Positions 26,401 to 41,400 of a stretch of DNA of 64,000 bases are shown in pieces. The stretch is taken from positions 1-64,000 of the forward strand of contig CM061109.1 of the NCBI GenBank assembly GCA_030770545.1, in the 5' to 3' direction. The translations under genes were made by a program, and so were the position numbers. The notes under the pieces are model-generated. The model saw nothing but the letters and a program-made list of their open reading frames with translations. It did no database searches and had not been told where the DNA came from. Within the stretch, counting starts at the first letter, position 1. Each line of letters opens with the position of its first letter. The stretch comes from Macropodus opercularis. Lineage: Eukaryota > Chordata > Actinopteri > Anabantiformes > Osphronemidae.

Positions 26401-29400
26401 CTCCTCGTGGTGTGGCACCAAGACCTACAAGGATGAAGAGGAAATAACAGAAAAGAACACCAAACCCCGGGAACTTGGACAACCACATCAGTCCAGTCTA
26501 GTTTAAATTCAATTAGCTTAACTTAAATCCAATAATCATTAGGTGCCTCACCCTAGGTGTCCAAATGACCCAAGACCTAGAACTCGGTTCTGGTCTAGCC
26601 CTGACCGGCGACCCATCAGACCTACGATACACCAATGGACTGGGGCAGCTAATACAATGCTAAACTCAACAAATTAGCCCTTAGCTTTCAGAAAACAGAC
26701 CTAAAAACCCTAACCCTAACCCTAGCTGAGAACGCTAACCCTAACCCTAACGCCAATTCTAACCCGGAAGTCCAACCACGCCCCTAAAAATTTGCATATT
26801 ACCCATGATGCATCTGCAAAAATTGACACCATAACCGAAAACGCTGCTTCAAAACATGGAGACCCCCCGAAAATCGCCCCCCAAGTACACCCGGGAGAAC
26901 CTCGGCCTCCGCGCTGAAGATCCCCAGAGACTGCCAGATTGACTCTGAAGAACTGTCTCTGAGCTCTTTTGAGAGCTTCAACACCAGAGACCCCCAGAGG
27001 GAGTTCTACGAGGGACCCGCAGCGACTCCAGAGCACCATTCCTTAGCCAGCTTGGGGTAGGCAGACAGGTTAGCATAGGGGGGAGCCTGGTCGAAGCGTG
27101 GGGGCTTCCAGACTAGCTGGAGGTACGCTCCACCACCAGGAATACTCCCCCTGGGTGGTTACTCTAGACCCTGCTAGCATGGGCGCCTTCCACTGGGGAA
27201 TGATGGTGAAGCAACGCTTGCTGAACCTGGTAGTTCTCCAGAGGGAGCGCTCGGGGACGGGGATAGGGTTATCCGCTCGGGGCGCTGCCCCGGGTGGCCC
27301 TTTTCCCCTAGCCACCGTAGAATGAGCGCCGTCTCCACCGGGGAGGTGCTCAGGGGAGGGAGCGGGCCGACGTTCGGGTCGAGCCGGGCGGGCGACAGCT
27401 TGTCCCGGAGCTCCCCGAGTGCCGGTCCCGCTCCCGTTAACGGCAAGACCGAAGAAGACGAGACCCACCTCTCAACCTTGTCTGGGCAGATTGGAGTAAC
27501 CTAACGGTGCCAACAACCAATCTCAACCTGAACAAGGGGTAAGTAGACGGCCCTCCCGGGTCCACTAGGACAGCACGCGGGATGTGGTGGTCCACGGCGT
27601 CAAGGACCTTAAACGTGGCCGAGTCTTCTATGGAGGATAGCTCCGCTCATGCACAGCACATGCTGCACCACACGTGAAGACTGACGGAGGAACCCCCACT
27701 GGAAGAAGAGGACTCCACCTGGAACAATTAGACAAGAGAAAAACAGAAATTAGTTCAAATCCGGTCTTTAATATTAACCCTAAATTGAATTTTAATCCAA
27801 ATCCTTACCTGACTTTTTGACCCCCGGAATCCAAATCTTCCTGGACAGGAAATCTCAACTCTCCTGAAGAAGAGGACTCCACCTGGAACAACTGGACAGA
27901 GAGAAAACTAAAATTAGTTCAAATCTGGCCTTAATATTAATTCATCCTACCTGACCTTTTGACCTCTTAGAATCCAAATCCTCCTAGACAGAAAAACTTA
28001 AACTCTTTACACCTAGAAACTCAATTTAACCTTAATTCTGACCTATTGACCTTCTTAACTTAACCAATTCACTCTGATCAATCTAAATCTATCAATCAAT
28101 GTTTGATTACGCTAAATTTAATGTGCCACCTCTAAAACAAACCAATTGGCTAAGAGGACATACCCTGGGACTTGATCACCCCAGGGGGCCGCCCTTAGGG
28201 GAGGGTGTCTAGTGGTAAATGGCCGAAACGCCCGATGAACCTAAGGTACACTACTGATGATATGTCCTCACTATTTAGTTCAAAATAACTTAGACCAAAC
28301 TGTCTAAACCCTAACATGGGACTTATACTAAATCTAACAAGTAGACATCAATGCCTAAACCCAACCTGGCACATTAGCAACAACTTAACCTCAACCTTGG
28401 CTTCCTACTAACCCTAACCATAGGGCCCTCATGCCTAAACCTAACCGTCAGTCCCCAAACTAGGACTATAACGACTCATTTAACCCTTATCCCTCACCTG
28501 GGCATTCCCCTAAACCTAACCGTGGGATCCCTGTGCCTAAACCTAACGATTGAAATCCCAAACGGAGAACTTGAAAATGTCTCTAAGACCGAAAGCAATC
28601 AAACTAGGAGGACCAAATCCAAAAAAATGGCAAAGCTCACCCTTTGCAGCTGTCTCACGGCCTCCTGGGGGCTGCAGAGGACGCTTTGACCATATAAAGG
28701 AATCTGCAAAACACAAGAGTAACTCAAGTATCGAGGAACATGAGTGACAAGCGTCGGCCCGTGCCTTGCCCTTGGCTCTCCACACCAAACTGCTCTACTC
28801 TAAAGGACTAGAGTGGGGGGAGTCATTGAGAAAAAACTCATACACCTAACCCAGCCAGAGCCATCGGACAACCTGTTCCTCTGAAAACTAAAAAAGAGTT
28901 ACTCACAAGTACCTCCAACCTCCATCTTCCCCCCACGGGACGGAAGAGGGAGGAGGGATGCAGGTGGCGCCTAATCCGGCGGGGTTGTGGTGTTAGTATA
29001 ACGATGTACACCCACTTCCTATCCCTGCGGAACTCCTTTCCGATTCTGCTCCTCGTGGCGAGGGCCTGAAAAACCTAAAAAACAGAAGACACATGAAATT
29101 TTTCCTCCAACCTCCCACTTCCCCCCACGGGACGGAAGAGGGGGGAGGGATGCAGGTGGCGCCTAATCCGGCGGGGTTGTGGTGTTAGTATAACGATGTA
29201 CACCCACTTCCTTTCCCTGCGGAACTCCTTTCCGATTCTGCTCCTCGTGGTGAGGGCCCGGGAAACCTAAAGACAGAAGATCCTGGAAAACACACCTAAT
29301 GGACTCACTTTTTCTTTTTTCTTTTTTCTCCTCCAACCTCCCACTTCCCCCCACGGGACGGAAGAGGGAGGAGGGATGCAGGTGGCGCCTAATCCGGCGG

Positions 29401-32400
29401 GGTTGTGGTGTTAGTATAACGATGTACACCCACTTCCTTTCCCTGCGGAACTCCTTTCCGATTCTGCTCCTCGTGGTGAGGGCCCGGGAAACCTAAAAAC
29501 AGAAGAAAGCCATGAAAAAAGACACCTAAGGAACTCACCCCCTATTTTTCTCTTTTTTTCTCCTCCAACCTCCCACTTCCCCCCACGGGACGGAAGAGGG
29601 AGGAGGGATGCAGGTGGCGCCTAATCCGGCGGGGTTGTGGTGTTAGTATAACGATGTACACCCACTTCCTATCCCTGCGGAACTCCTTTCCGATTCTGCT
29701 CCTCGTGGTGTGGCACCAAGACCTACAAGGATGAAGAGGAAATAACAGAAAAGAACACCAAACCCCGGGAACTTGGACAACCACATCAGTCCAGTCTAGT
29801 TTAAATTCAATTAGCTTAACTTAAATCCAATAATCATTAGGTGCCTCACCCTAGGTGTCCAAATGACCCAAGACCTAGAACTCGGTTCTGGTCTAGCCCT
29901 GACCGGCGACCCATCAGACCTACGATACACCAATGGACTGGGGCAGCTAATACAATGCTAAACTCAACAAATTAGCCCTTAGCTTTCAGAAAACAGACCT
30001 AAAAACCCTAACCCTAACCCTAGCTGAGAACGCTAACCCTAACCCTAACGCCAATTCTAACCCGGAAGTCCAACCACGCCCCTAAAAATTTGCATATTAC
30101 CCATGATGCATCTGCAAAAATTGACACCATAACCGAAAACGCTGCTTCAAAACATGGAGACCCCCCGAAAATCGCCCCCCAAGTACACCCGGGAGAACCT
30201 CGGCCTCCGCGCTGAAGATCCCCAGAGACTGCCAGATTGACTCTGAAGAACTGTCTCTGAGCTCTTTTGAGAGCTTCAACACCAGAGACCCCCAGAGGGA
30301 GTTCTACGAGGGACCCGCAGCGACTCCAGAGCACCATTCCTTAGCCAGCTTGGGGTAGGCAGACAGGTTAGCATAGGGGGGAGCCTGGTCGAAGCGTGGG
30401 GGCTTCCAGACTAGCTGGAGGTACGCTCCACCACCAGGAATACTCCCCCTGGGTGGTTACTCTAGACCCTGCTAGCATGGGCGCCTTCCACTGGGGAATG
30501 ATGGTGAAGCAACGCTTGCTGAACCTGGTAGTTCTCCAGAGGGAGCGCTCGGGGACGGGGATAGGGTTATCCGCTCGGGGCGCTGCCCCGGGTGGCCCTT
30601 TTCCCCTAGCCACCGTAGAATGAGCGCCGTCTCCACCGGGGAGGTGCTCAGGGGAGGGAGCGGGCCGACGTTCGGGTCGAGCCGGGCGGGCGACAGCTTG
30701 TCCCGGAGCTCCCCGAGTGCCGGTCCCGCTCCCGTTAACGGCAAGACCGAAGAAGACGAGACCCACCTCTCAACCTTGTCTGGGCAGATTGGAGTAACCT
30801 AACGGTGCCAACAACCAATCTCAACCTGAACAAGGGGTAAGTAGACGGCCCTCCCGGGTCCACTAGGACAGCACGCGGGATGTGGTGGTCCACGGCGTCA
30901 AGGACCTTAAACGTGGCCGAGTCTTCTATGGAGGATAGCTCCGCTCATGCACAGCACATGCTGCACCACACGTGAAGACTGACGGAGGAACCCCCACTGG
31001 AAGAAGAGGACTCCACCTGGAACAATTAGACAAGAGAAAAACAGAAATTAGTTCAAATCCGGTCTTTAATATTAACCCTAAATTGAATTTTAATCCAAAT
31101 CCTTACCTGACTTTTTGACCCCCGGAATCCAAATCTTCCTGGACAGGAAATCTCAACTCTCCTGAAGAAGAGGACTCCACCTGGAACAACTGGACAGAGA
31201 GAAAACTAAAATTAGTTCAAATCTGGCCTTAATATTAATTCATCCTACCTGACCTTTTGACCTCTTAGAATCCAAATCCTCCTAGACAGAAAAACTTAAA
31301 CTCTTTACACCTAGAAACTCAATTTAACCTTAATTCTGACCTATTGACCTTCTTAACTTAACCAATTCACTCTGATCAATCTAAATCTATCAATCAATGT
31401 TTGATTACGCTAAATTTAATGTGCCACCTCTAAAACAAACCAATTGGCTAAGAGGACATACCCTGGGACTTGATCACCCCAGGGGGCCGCCCTTAGGGGA
31501 GGGTGTCTAGTGGTAAATGGCCGAAACGCCCGATGAACCTAAGGTACACTACTGATGATATGTCCTCACTATTTAGTTCAAAATAACTTAGACCAAACTG
31601 TCTAAACCCTAACATGGGACTTATACTAAATCTAACAAGTAGACATCAATGCCTAAACCCAACCTGGCACATTAGCAACAACTTAACCTCAACCTTGGCT
31701 TCCTACTAACCCTAACCATAGGGCCCTCATGCCTAAACCTAACCGTCAGTCCCCAAACTAGGACTATAACGACTCATTTAACCCTTATCCCTCACCTGGG
31801 CATTCCCCTAAACCTAACCGTGGGATCCCTGTGCCTAAACCTAACGATTGAAATCCCAAACGGAGAACTTGAAAATGTCTCTAAGACCGAAAGCAATCAA
31901 ACTAGGAGGACCAAATCCAAAAAAATGGCAAAGCTCACCCTTTGCAGCTGTCTCACGGCCTCCTGGGGGCTGCAGAGGACGCTTTGACCATATAAAGGAA
32001 TCTGCAAAACACAAGAGTAACTCAAGTATCGAGGAACATGAGTGACAAGCGTCGGCCCGTGCCTTGCCCTTGGCTCTCCACACCAAACTGCTCTACTCTA
32101 AAGGACTAGAGTGGGGGGAGTCATTGAGAAAAAACTCATACACCTAACCCAGCCAGAGCCATCGGACAACCTGTTCCTCTGAAAACTAAAAAAGAGTTAC
32201 TCACAAGTACCTCCAACCTCCATCTTCCCCCCACGGGACGGAAGAGGGAGGAGGGATGCAGGTGGCGCCTAATCCGGCGGGGTTGTGGTGTTAGTATAAC
32301 GATGTACACCCACTTCCTATCCCTGCGGAACTCCTTTCCGATTCTGCTCCTCGTGGCGAGGGCCTGAAAAACCTAAAAAACAGAAGACACATGAAATTTT

Positions 32401-35400
32401 TCCTCCAACCTCCCACTTCCCCCCACGGGACGGAAGAGGGGGGAGGGATGCAGGTGGCGCCTAATCCGGCGGGGTTGTGGTGTTAGTATAACGATGTACA
32501 CCCACTTCCTTTCCCTGCGGAACTCCTTTCCGATTCTGCTCCTCGTGGTGAGGGCCCGGGAAACCTAAAGACAGAAGATCCTGGAAAACACACCTAATGG
32601 ACTCACTTTTTCTTTTTTCTTTTTTCTCCTCCAACCTCCCACTTCCCCCCACGGGACGGAAGAGGGAGGAGGGATGCAGGTGGCGCCTAATCCGGCGGGG
32701 TTGTGGTGTTAGTATAACGATGTACACCCACTTCCTTTCCCTGCGGAACTCCTTTCCGATTCTGCTCCTCGTGGTGAGGGCCCGGGAAACCTAAAAACAG
32801 AAGAAAGCCATGAAAAAAGACACCTAAGGAACTCACCCCCTATTTTTCTCTTTTTTTCTCCTCCAACCTCCCACTTCCCCCCACGGGACGGAAGAGGGAG
32901 GAGGGATGCAGGTGGCGCCTAATCCGGCGGGGTTGTGGTGTTAGTATAACGATGTACACCCACTTCCTATCCCTGCGGAACTCCTTTCCGATTCTGCTCC
33001 TCGTGGTGTGGCACCAAGACCTACAAGGATGAAGAGGAAATAACAGAAAAGAACACCAAACCCCGGGAACTTGGACAACCACATCAGTCCAGTCTAGTTT
33101 AAATTCAATTAGCTTAACTTAAATCCAATAATCATTAGGTGCCTCACCCTAGGTGTCCAAATGACCCAAGACCTAGAACTCGGTTCTGGTCTAGCCCTGA
33201 CCGGCGACCCATCAGACCTACGATACACCAATGGACTGGGGCAGCTAATACAATGCTAAACTCAACAAATTAGCCCTTAGCTTTCAGAAAACAGACCTAA
33301 AAACCCTAACCCTAACCCTAGCTGAGAACGCTAACCCTAACCCTAACGCCAATTCTAACCCGGAAGTCCAACCACGCCCCTAAAAATTTGCATATTACCC
33401 ATGATGCATCTGCAAAAATTGACACCATAACCGAAAACGCTGCTTCAAAACATGGAGACCCCCCGAAAATCGCCCCCCAAGTACACCCGGGAGAACCTCG
33501 GCCTCCGCGCTGAAGATCCCCAGAGACTGCCAGATTGACTCTGAAGAACTGTCTCTGAGCTCTTTTGAGAGCTTCAACACCAGAGACCCCCAGAGGGAGT
33601 TCTACGAGGGACCCGCAGCGACTCCAGAGCACCATTCCTTAGCCAGCTTGGGGTAGGCAGACAGGTTAGCATAGGGGGGAGCCTGGTCGAAGCGTGGGGG
33701 CTTCCAGACTAGCTGGAGGTACGCTCCACCACCAGGAATACTCCCCCTGGGTGGTTACTCTAGACCCTGCTAGCATGGGCGCCTTCCACTGGGGAATGAT
33801 GGTGAAGCAACGCTTGCTGAACCTGGTAGTTCTCCAGAGGGAGCGCTCGGGGACGGGGATAGGGTTATCCGCTCGGGGCGCTGCCCCGGGTGGCCCTTTT
33901 CCCCTAGCCACCGTAGAATGAGCGCCGTCTCCACCGGGGAGGTGCTCAGGGGAGGGAGCGGGCCGACGTTCGGGTCGAGCCGGGCGGGCGACAGCTTGTC
34001 CCGGAGCTCCCCGAGTGCCGGTCCCGCTCCCGTTAACGGCAAGACCGAAGAAGACGAGACCCACCTCTCAACCTTGTCTGGGCAGATTGGAGTAACCTAA
34101 CGGTGCCAACAACCAATCTCAACCTGAACAAGGGGTAAGTAGACGGCCCTCCCGGGTCCACTAGGACAGCACGCGGGATGTGGTGGTCCACGGCGTCAAG
34201 GACCTTAAACGTGGCCGAGTCTTCTATGGAGGATAGCTCCGCTCATGCACAGCACATGCTGCACCACACGTGAAGACTGACGGAGGAACCCCCACTGGAA
34301 GAAGAGGACTCCACCTGGAACAATTAGACAAGAGAAAAACAGAAATTAGTTCAAATCCGGTCTTTAATATTAACCCTAAATTGAATTTTAATCCAAATCC
34401 TTACCTGACTTTTTGACCCCCGGAATCCAAATCTTCCTGGACAGGAAATCTCAACTCTCCTGAAGAAGAGGACTCCACCTGGAACAACTGGACAGAGAGA
34501 AAACTAAAATTAGTTCAAATCTGGCCTTAATATTAATTCATCCTACCTGACCTTTTGACCTCTTAGAATCCAAATCCTCCTAGACAGAAAAACTTAAACT
34601 CTTTACACCTAGAAACTCAATTTAACCTTAATTCTGACCTATTGACCTTCTTAACTTAACCAATTCACTCTGATCAATCTAAATCTATCAATCAATGTTT
34701 GATTACGCTAAATTTAATGTGCCACCTCTAAAACAAACCAATTGGCTAAGAGGACATACCCTGGGACTTGATCACCCCAGGGGGCCGCCCTTAGGGGAGG
34801 GTGTCTAGTGGTAAATGGCCGAAACGCCCGATGAACCTAAGGTACACTACTGATGATATGTCCTCACTATTTAGTTCAAAATAACTTAGACCAAACTGTC
34901 TAAACCCTAACATGGGACTTATACTAAATCTAACAAGTAGACATCAATGCCTAAACCCAACCTGGCACATTAGCAACAACTTAACCTCAACCTTGGCTTC
35001 CTACTAACCCTAACCATAGGGCCCTCATGCCTAAACCTAACCGTCAGTCCCCAAACTAGGACTATAACGACTCATTTAACCCTTATCCCTCACCTGGGCA
35101 TTCCCCTAAACCTAACCGTGGGATCCCTGTGCCTAAACCTAACGATTGAAATCCCAAACGGAGAACTTGAAAATGTCTCTAAGACCGAAAGCAATCAAAC
35201 TAGGAGGACCAAATCCAAAAAAATGGCAAAGCTCACCCTTTGCAGCTGTCTCACGGCCTCCTGGGGGCTGCAGAGGACGCTTTGACCATATAAAGGAATC
35301 TGCAAAACACAAGAGTAACTCAAGTATCGAGGAACATGAGTGACAAGCGTCGGCCCGTGCCTTGCCCTTGGCTCTCCACACCAAACTGCTCTACTCTAAA

Positions 35401-38400
35401 GGACTAGAGTGGGGGGAGTCATTGAGAAAAAACTCATACACCTAACCCAGCCAGAGCCATCGGACAACCTGTTCCTCTGAAAACTAAAAAAGAGTTACTC
35501 ACAAGTACCTCCAACCTCCATCTTCCCCCCACGGGACGGAAGAGGGAGGAGGGATGCAGGTGGCGCCTAATCCGGCGGGGTTGTGGTGTTAGTATAACGA
35601 TGTACACCCACTTCCTATCCCTGCGGAACTCCTTTCCGATTCTGCTCCTCGTGGCGAGGGCCTGAAAAACCTAAAAAACAGAAGACACATGAAATTTTTC
35701 CTCCAACCTCCCACTTCCCCCCACGGGACGGAAGAGGGGGGAGGGATGCAGGTGGCGCCTAATCCGGCGGGGTTGTGGTGTTAGTATAACGATGTACACC
35801 CACTTCCTTTCCCTGCGGAACTCCTTTCCGATTCTGCTCCTCGTGGTGAGGGCCCGGGAAACCTAAAGACAGAAGATCCTGGAAAACACACCTAATGGAC
35901 TCACTTTTTCTTTTTTCTTTTTTCTCCTCCAACCTCCCACTTCCCCCCACGGGACGGAAGAGGGAGGAGGGATGCAGGTGGCGCCTAATCCGGCGGGGTT
36001 GTGGTGTTAGTATAACGATGTACACCCACTTCCTTTCCCTGCGGAACTCCTTTCCGATTCTGCTCCTCGTGGTGAGGGCCCGGGAAACCTAAAAACAGAA
36101 GAAAGCCATGAAAAAAGACACCTAAGGAACTCACCCCCTATTTTTCTCTTTTTTTCTCCTCCAACCTCCCACTTCCCCCCACGGGACGGAAGAGGGAGGA
36201 GGGATGCAGGTGGCGCCTAATCCGGCGGGGTTGTGGTGTTAGTATAACGATGTACACCCACTTCCTATCCCTGCGGAACTCCTTTCCGATTCTGCTCCTC
36301 GTGGTGTGGCACCAAGACCTACAAGGATGAAGAGGAAATAACAGAAAAGAACACCAAACCCCGGGAACTTGGACAACCACATCAGTCCAGTCTAGTTTAA
36401 ATTCAATTAGCTTAACTTAAATCCAATAATCATTAGGTGCCTCACCCTAGGTGTCCAAATGACCCAAGACCTAGAACTCGGTTCTGGTCTAGCCCTGACC
36501 GGCGACCCATCAGACCTACGATACACCAATGGACTGGGGCAGCTAATACAATGCTAAACTCAACAAATTAGCCCTTAGCTTTCAGAAAACAGACCTAAAA
36601 ACCCTAACCCTAACCCTAGCTGAGAACGCTAACCCTAACCCTAACGCCAATTCTAACCCGGAAGTCCAACCACGCCCCTAAAAATTTGCATATTACCCAT
36701 GATGCATCTGCAAAAATTGACACCATAACCGAAAACGCTGCTTCAAAACATGGAGACCCCCCGAAAATCGCCCCCCAAGTACACCCGGGAGAACCTCGGC
36801 CTCCGCGCTGAAGATCCCCAGAGACTGCCAGATTGACTCTGAAGAACTGTCTCTGAGCTCTTTTGAGAGCTTCAACACCAGAGACCCCCAGAGGGAGTTC
36901 TACGAGGGACCCGCAGCGACTCCAGAGCACCATTCCTTAGCCAGCTTGGGGTAGGCAGACAGGTTAGCATAGGGGGGAGCCTGGTCGAAGCGTGGGGGCT
37001 TCCAGACTAGCTGGAGGTACGCTCCACCACCAGGAATACTCCCCCTGGGTGGTTACTCTAGACCCTGCTAGCATGGGCGCCTTCCACTGGGGAATGATGG
37101 TGAAGCAACGCTTGCTGAACCTGGTAGTTCTCCAGAGGGAGCGCTCGGGGACGGGGATAGGGTTATCCGCTCGGGGCGCTGCCCCGGGTGGCCCTTTTCC
37201 CCTAGCCACCGTAGAATGAGCGCCGTCTCCACCGGGGAGGTGCTCAGGGGAGGGAGCGGGCCGACGTTCGGGTCGAGCCGGGCGGGCGACAGCTTGTCCC
37301 GGAGCTCCCCGAGTGCCGGTCCCGCTCCCGTTAACGGCAAGACCGAAGAAGACGAGACCCACCTCTCAACCTTGTCTGGGCAGATTGGAGTAACCTAACG
37401 GTGCCAACAACCAATCTCAACCTGAACAAGGGGTAAGTAGACGGCCCTCCCGGGTCCACTAGGACAGCACGCGGGATGTGGTGGTCCACGGCGTCAAGGA
37501 CCTTAAACGTGGCCGAGTCTTCTATGGAGGATAGCTCCGCTCATGCACAGCACATGCTGCACCACACGTGAAGACTGACGGAGGAACCCCCACTGGAAGA
37601 AGAGGACTCCACCTGGAACAATTAGACAAGAGAAAAACAGAAATTAGTTCAAATCCGGTCTTTAATATTAACCCTAAATTGAATTTTAATCCAAATCCTT
37701 ACCTGACTTTTTGACCCCCGGAATCCAAATCTTCCTGGACAGGAAATCTCAACTCTCCTGAAGAAGAGGACTCCACCTGGAACAACTGGACAGAGAGAAA
37801 ACTAAAATTAGTTCAAATCTGGCCTTAATATTAATTCATCCTACCTGACCTTTTGACCTCTTAGAATCCAAATCCTCCTAGACAGAAAAACTTAAACTCT
37901 TTACACCTAGAAACTCAATTTAACCTTAATTCTGACCTATTGACCTTCTTAACTTAACCAATTCACTCTGATCAATCTAAATCTATCAATCAATGTTTGA
38001 TTACGCTAAATTTAATGTGCCACCTCTAAAACAAACCAATTGGCTAAGAGGACATACCCTGGGACTTGATCACCCCAGGGGGCCGCCCTTAGGGGAGGGT
38101 GTCTAGTGGTAAATGGCCGAAACGCCCGATGAACCTAAGGTACACTACTGATGATATGTCCTCACTATTTAGTTCAAAATAACTTAGACCAAACTGTCTA
38201 AACCCTAACATGGGACTTATACTAAATCTAACAAGTAGACATCAATGCCTAAACCCAACCTGGCACATTAGCAACAACTTAACCTCAACCTTGGCTTCCT
38301 ACTAACCCTAACCATAGGGCCCTCATGCCTAAACCTAACCGTCAGTCCCCAAACTAGGACTATAACGACTCATTTAACCCTTATCCCTCACCTGGGCATT

Positions 38401-41400
38401 CCCCTAAACCTAACCGTGGGATCCCTGTGCCTAAACCTAACGATTGAAATCCCAAACGGAGAACTTGAAAATGTCTCTAAGACCGAAAGCAATCAAACTA
38501 GGAGGACCAAATCCAAAAAAATGGCAAAGCTCACCCTTTGCAGCTGTCTCACGGCCTCCTGGGGGCTGCAGAGGACGCTTTGACCATATAAAGGAATCTG
38601 CAAAACACAAGAGTAACTCAAGTATCGAGGAACATGAGTGACAAGCGTCGGCCCGTGCCTTGCCCTTGGCTCTCCACACCAAACTGCTCTACTCTAAAGG
38701 ACTAGAGTGGGGGGAGTCATTGAGAAAAAACTCATACACCTAACCCAGCCAGAGCCATCGGACAACCTGTTCCTCTGAAAACTAAAAAAGAGTTACTCAC
38801 AAGTACCTCCAACCTCCATCTTCCCCCCACGGGACGGAAGAGGGAGGAGGGATGCAGGTGGCGCCTAATCCGGCGGGGTTGTGGTGTTAGTATAACGATG
38901 TACACCCACTTCCTATCCCTGCGGAACTCCTTTCCGATTCTGCTCCTCGTGGCGAGGGCCTGAAAAACCTAAAAAACAGAAGACACATGAAATTTTTCCT
39001 CCAACCTCCCACTTCCCCCCACGGGACGGAAGAGGGGGGAGGGATGCAGGTGGCGCCTAATCCGGCGGGGTTGTGGTGTTAGTATAACGATGTACACCCA
39101 CTTCCTTTCCCTGCGGAACTCCTTTCCGATTCTGCTCCTCGTGGTGAGGGCCCGGGAAACCTAAAGACAGAAGATCCTGGAAAACACACCTAATGGACTC
39201 ACTTTTTCTTTTTTCTTTTTTCTCCTCCAACCTCCCACTTCCCCCCACGGGACGGAAGAGGGAGGAGGGATGCAGGTGGCGCCTAATCCGGCGGGGTTGT
39301 GGTGTTAGTATAACGATGTACACCCACTTCCTTTCCCTGCGGAACTCCTTTCCGATTCTGCTCCTCGTGGTGAGGGCCCGGGAAACCTAAAAACAGAAGA
39401 AAGCCATGAAAAAAGACACCTAAGGAACTCACCCCCTATTTTTCTCTTTTTTTCTCCTCCAACCTCCCACTTCCCCCCACGGGACGGAAGAGGGAGGAGG
39501 GATGCAGGTGGCGCCTAATCCGGCGGGGTTGTGGTGTTAGTATAACGATGTACACCCACTTCCTATCCCTGCGGAACTCCTTTCCGATTCTGCTCCTCGT
39601 GGTGTGGCACCAAGACCTACAAGGATGAAGAGGAAATAACAGAAAAGAACACCAAACCCCGGGAACTTGGACAACCACATCAGTCCAGTCTAGTTTAAAT
39701 TCAATTAGCTTAACTTAAATCCAATAATCATTAGGTGCCTCACCCTAGGTGTCCAAATGACCCAAGACCTAGAACTCGGTTCTGGTCTAGCCCTGACCGG
39801 CGACCCATCAGACCTACGATACACCAATGGACTGGGGCAGCTAATACAATGCTAAACTCAACAAATTAGCCCTTAGCTTTCAGAAAACAGACCTAAAAAC
39901 CCTAACCCTAACCCTAGCTGAGAACGCTAACCCTAACCCTAACGCCAATTCTAACCCGGAAGTCCAACCACGCCCCTAAAAATTTGCATATTACCCATGA
40001 TGCATCTGCAAAAATTGACACCATAACCGAAAACGCTGCTTCAAAACATGGAGACCCCCCGAAAATCGCCCCCCAAGTACACCCGGGAGAACCTCGGCCT
40101 CCGCGCTGAAGATCCCCAGAGACTGCCAGATTGACTCTGAAGAACTGTCTCTGAGCTCTTTTGAGAGCTTCAACACCAGAGACCCCCAGAGGGAGTTCTA
40201 CGAGGGACCCGCAGCGACTCCAGAGCACCATTCCTTAGCCAGCTTGGGGTAGGCAGACAGGTTAGCATAGGGGGGAGCCTGGTCGAAGCGTGGGGGCTTC
40301 CAGACTAGCTGGAGGTACGCTCCACCACCAGGAATACTCCCCCTGGGTGGTTACTCTAGACCCTGCTAGCATGGGCGCCTTCCACTGGGGAATGATGGTG
40401 AAGCAACGCTTGCTGAACCTGGTAGTTCTCCAGAGGGAGCGCTCGGGGACGGGGATAGGGTTATCCGCTCGGGGCGCTGCCCCGGGTGGCCCTTTTCCCC
40501 TAGCCACCGTAGAATGAGCGCCGTCTCCACCGGGGAGGTGCTCAGGGGAGGGAGCGGGCCGACGTTCGGGTCGAGCCGGGCGGGCGACAGCTTGTCCCGG
40601 AGCTCCCCGAGTGCCGGTCCCGCTCCCGTTAACGGCAAGACCGAAGAAGACGAGACCCACCTCTCAACCTTGTCTGGGCAGATTGGAGTAACCTAACGGT
40701 GCCAACAACCAATCTCAACCTGAACAAGGGGTAAGTAGACGGCCCTCCCGGGTCCACTAGGACAGCACGCGGGATGTGGTGGTCCACGGCGTCAAGGACC
40801 TTAAACGTGGCCGAGTCTTCTATGGAGGATAGCTCCGCTCATGCACAGCACATGCTGCACCACACGTGAAGACTGACGGAGGAACCCCCACTGGAAGAAG
40901 AGGACTCCACCTGGAACAATTAGACAAGAGAAAAACAGAAATTAGTTCAAATCCGGTCTTTAATATTAACCCTAAATTGAATTTTAATCCAAATCCTTAC
41001 CTGACTTTTTGACCCCCGGAATCCAAATCTTCCTGGACAGGAAATCTCAACTCTCCTGAAGAAGAGGACTCCACCTGGAACAACTGGACAGAGAGAAAAC
41101 TAAAATTAGTTCAAATCTGGCCTTAATATTAATTCATCCTACCTGACCTTTTGACCTCTTAGAATCCAAATCCTCCTAGACAGAAAAACTTAAACTCTTT
41201 ACACCTAGAAACTCAATTTAACCTTAATTCTGACCTATTGACCTTCTTAACTTAACCAATTCACTCTGATCAATCTAAATCTATCAATCAATGTTTGATT
41301 ACGCTAAATTTAATGTGCCACCTCTAAAACAAACCAATTGGCTAAGAGGACATACCCTGGGACTTGATCACCCCAGGGGGCCGCCCTTAGGGGAGGGTGT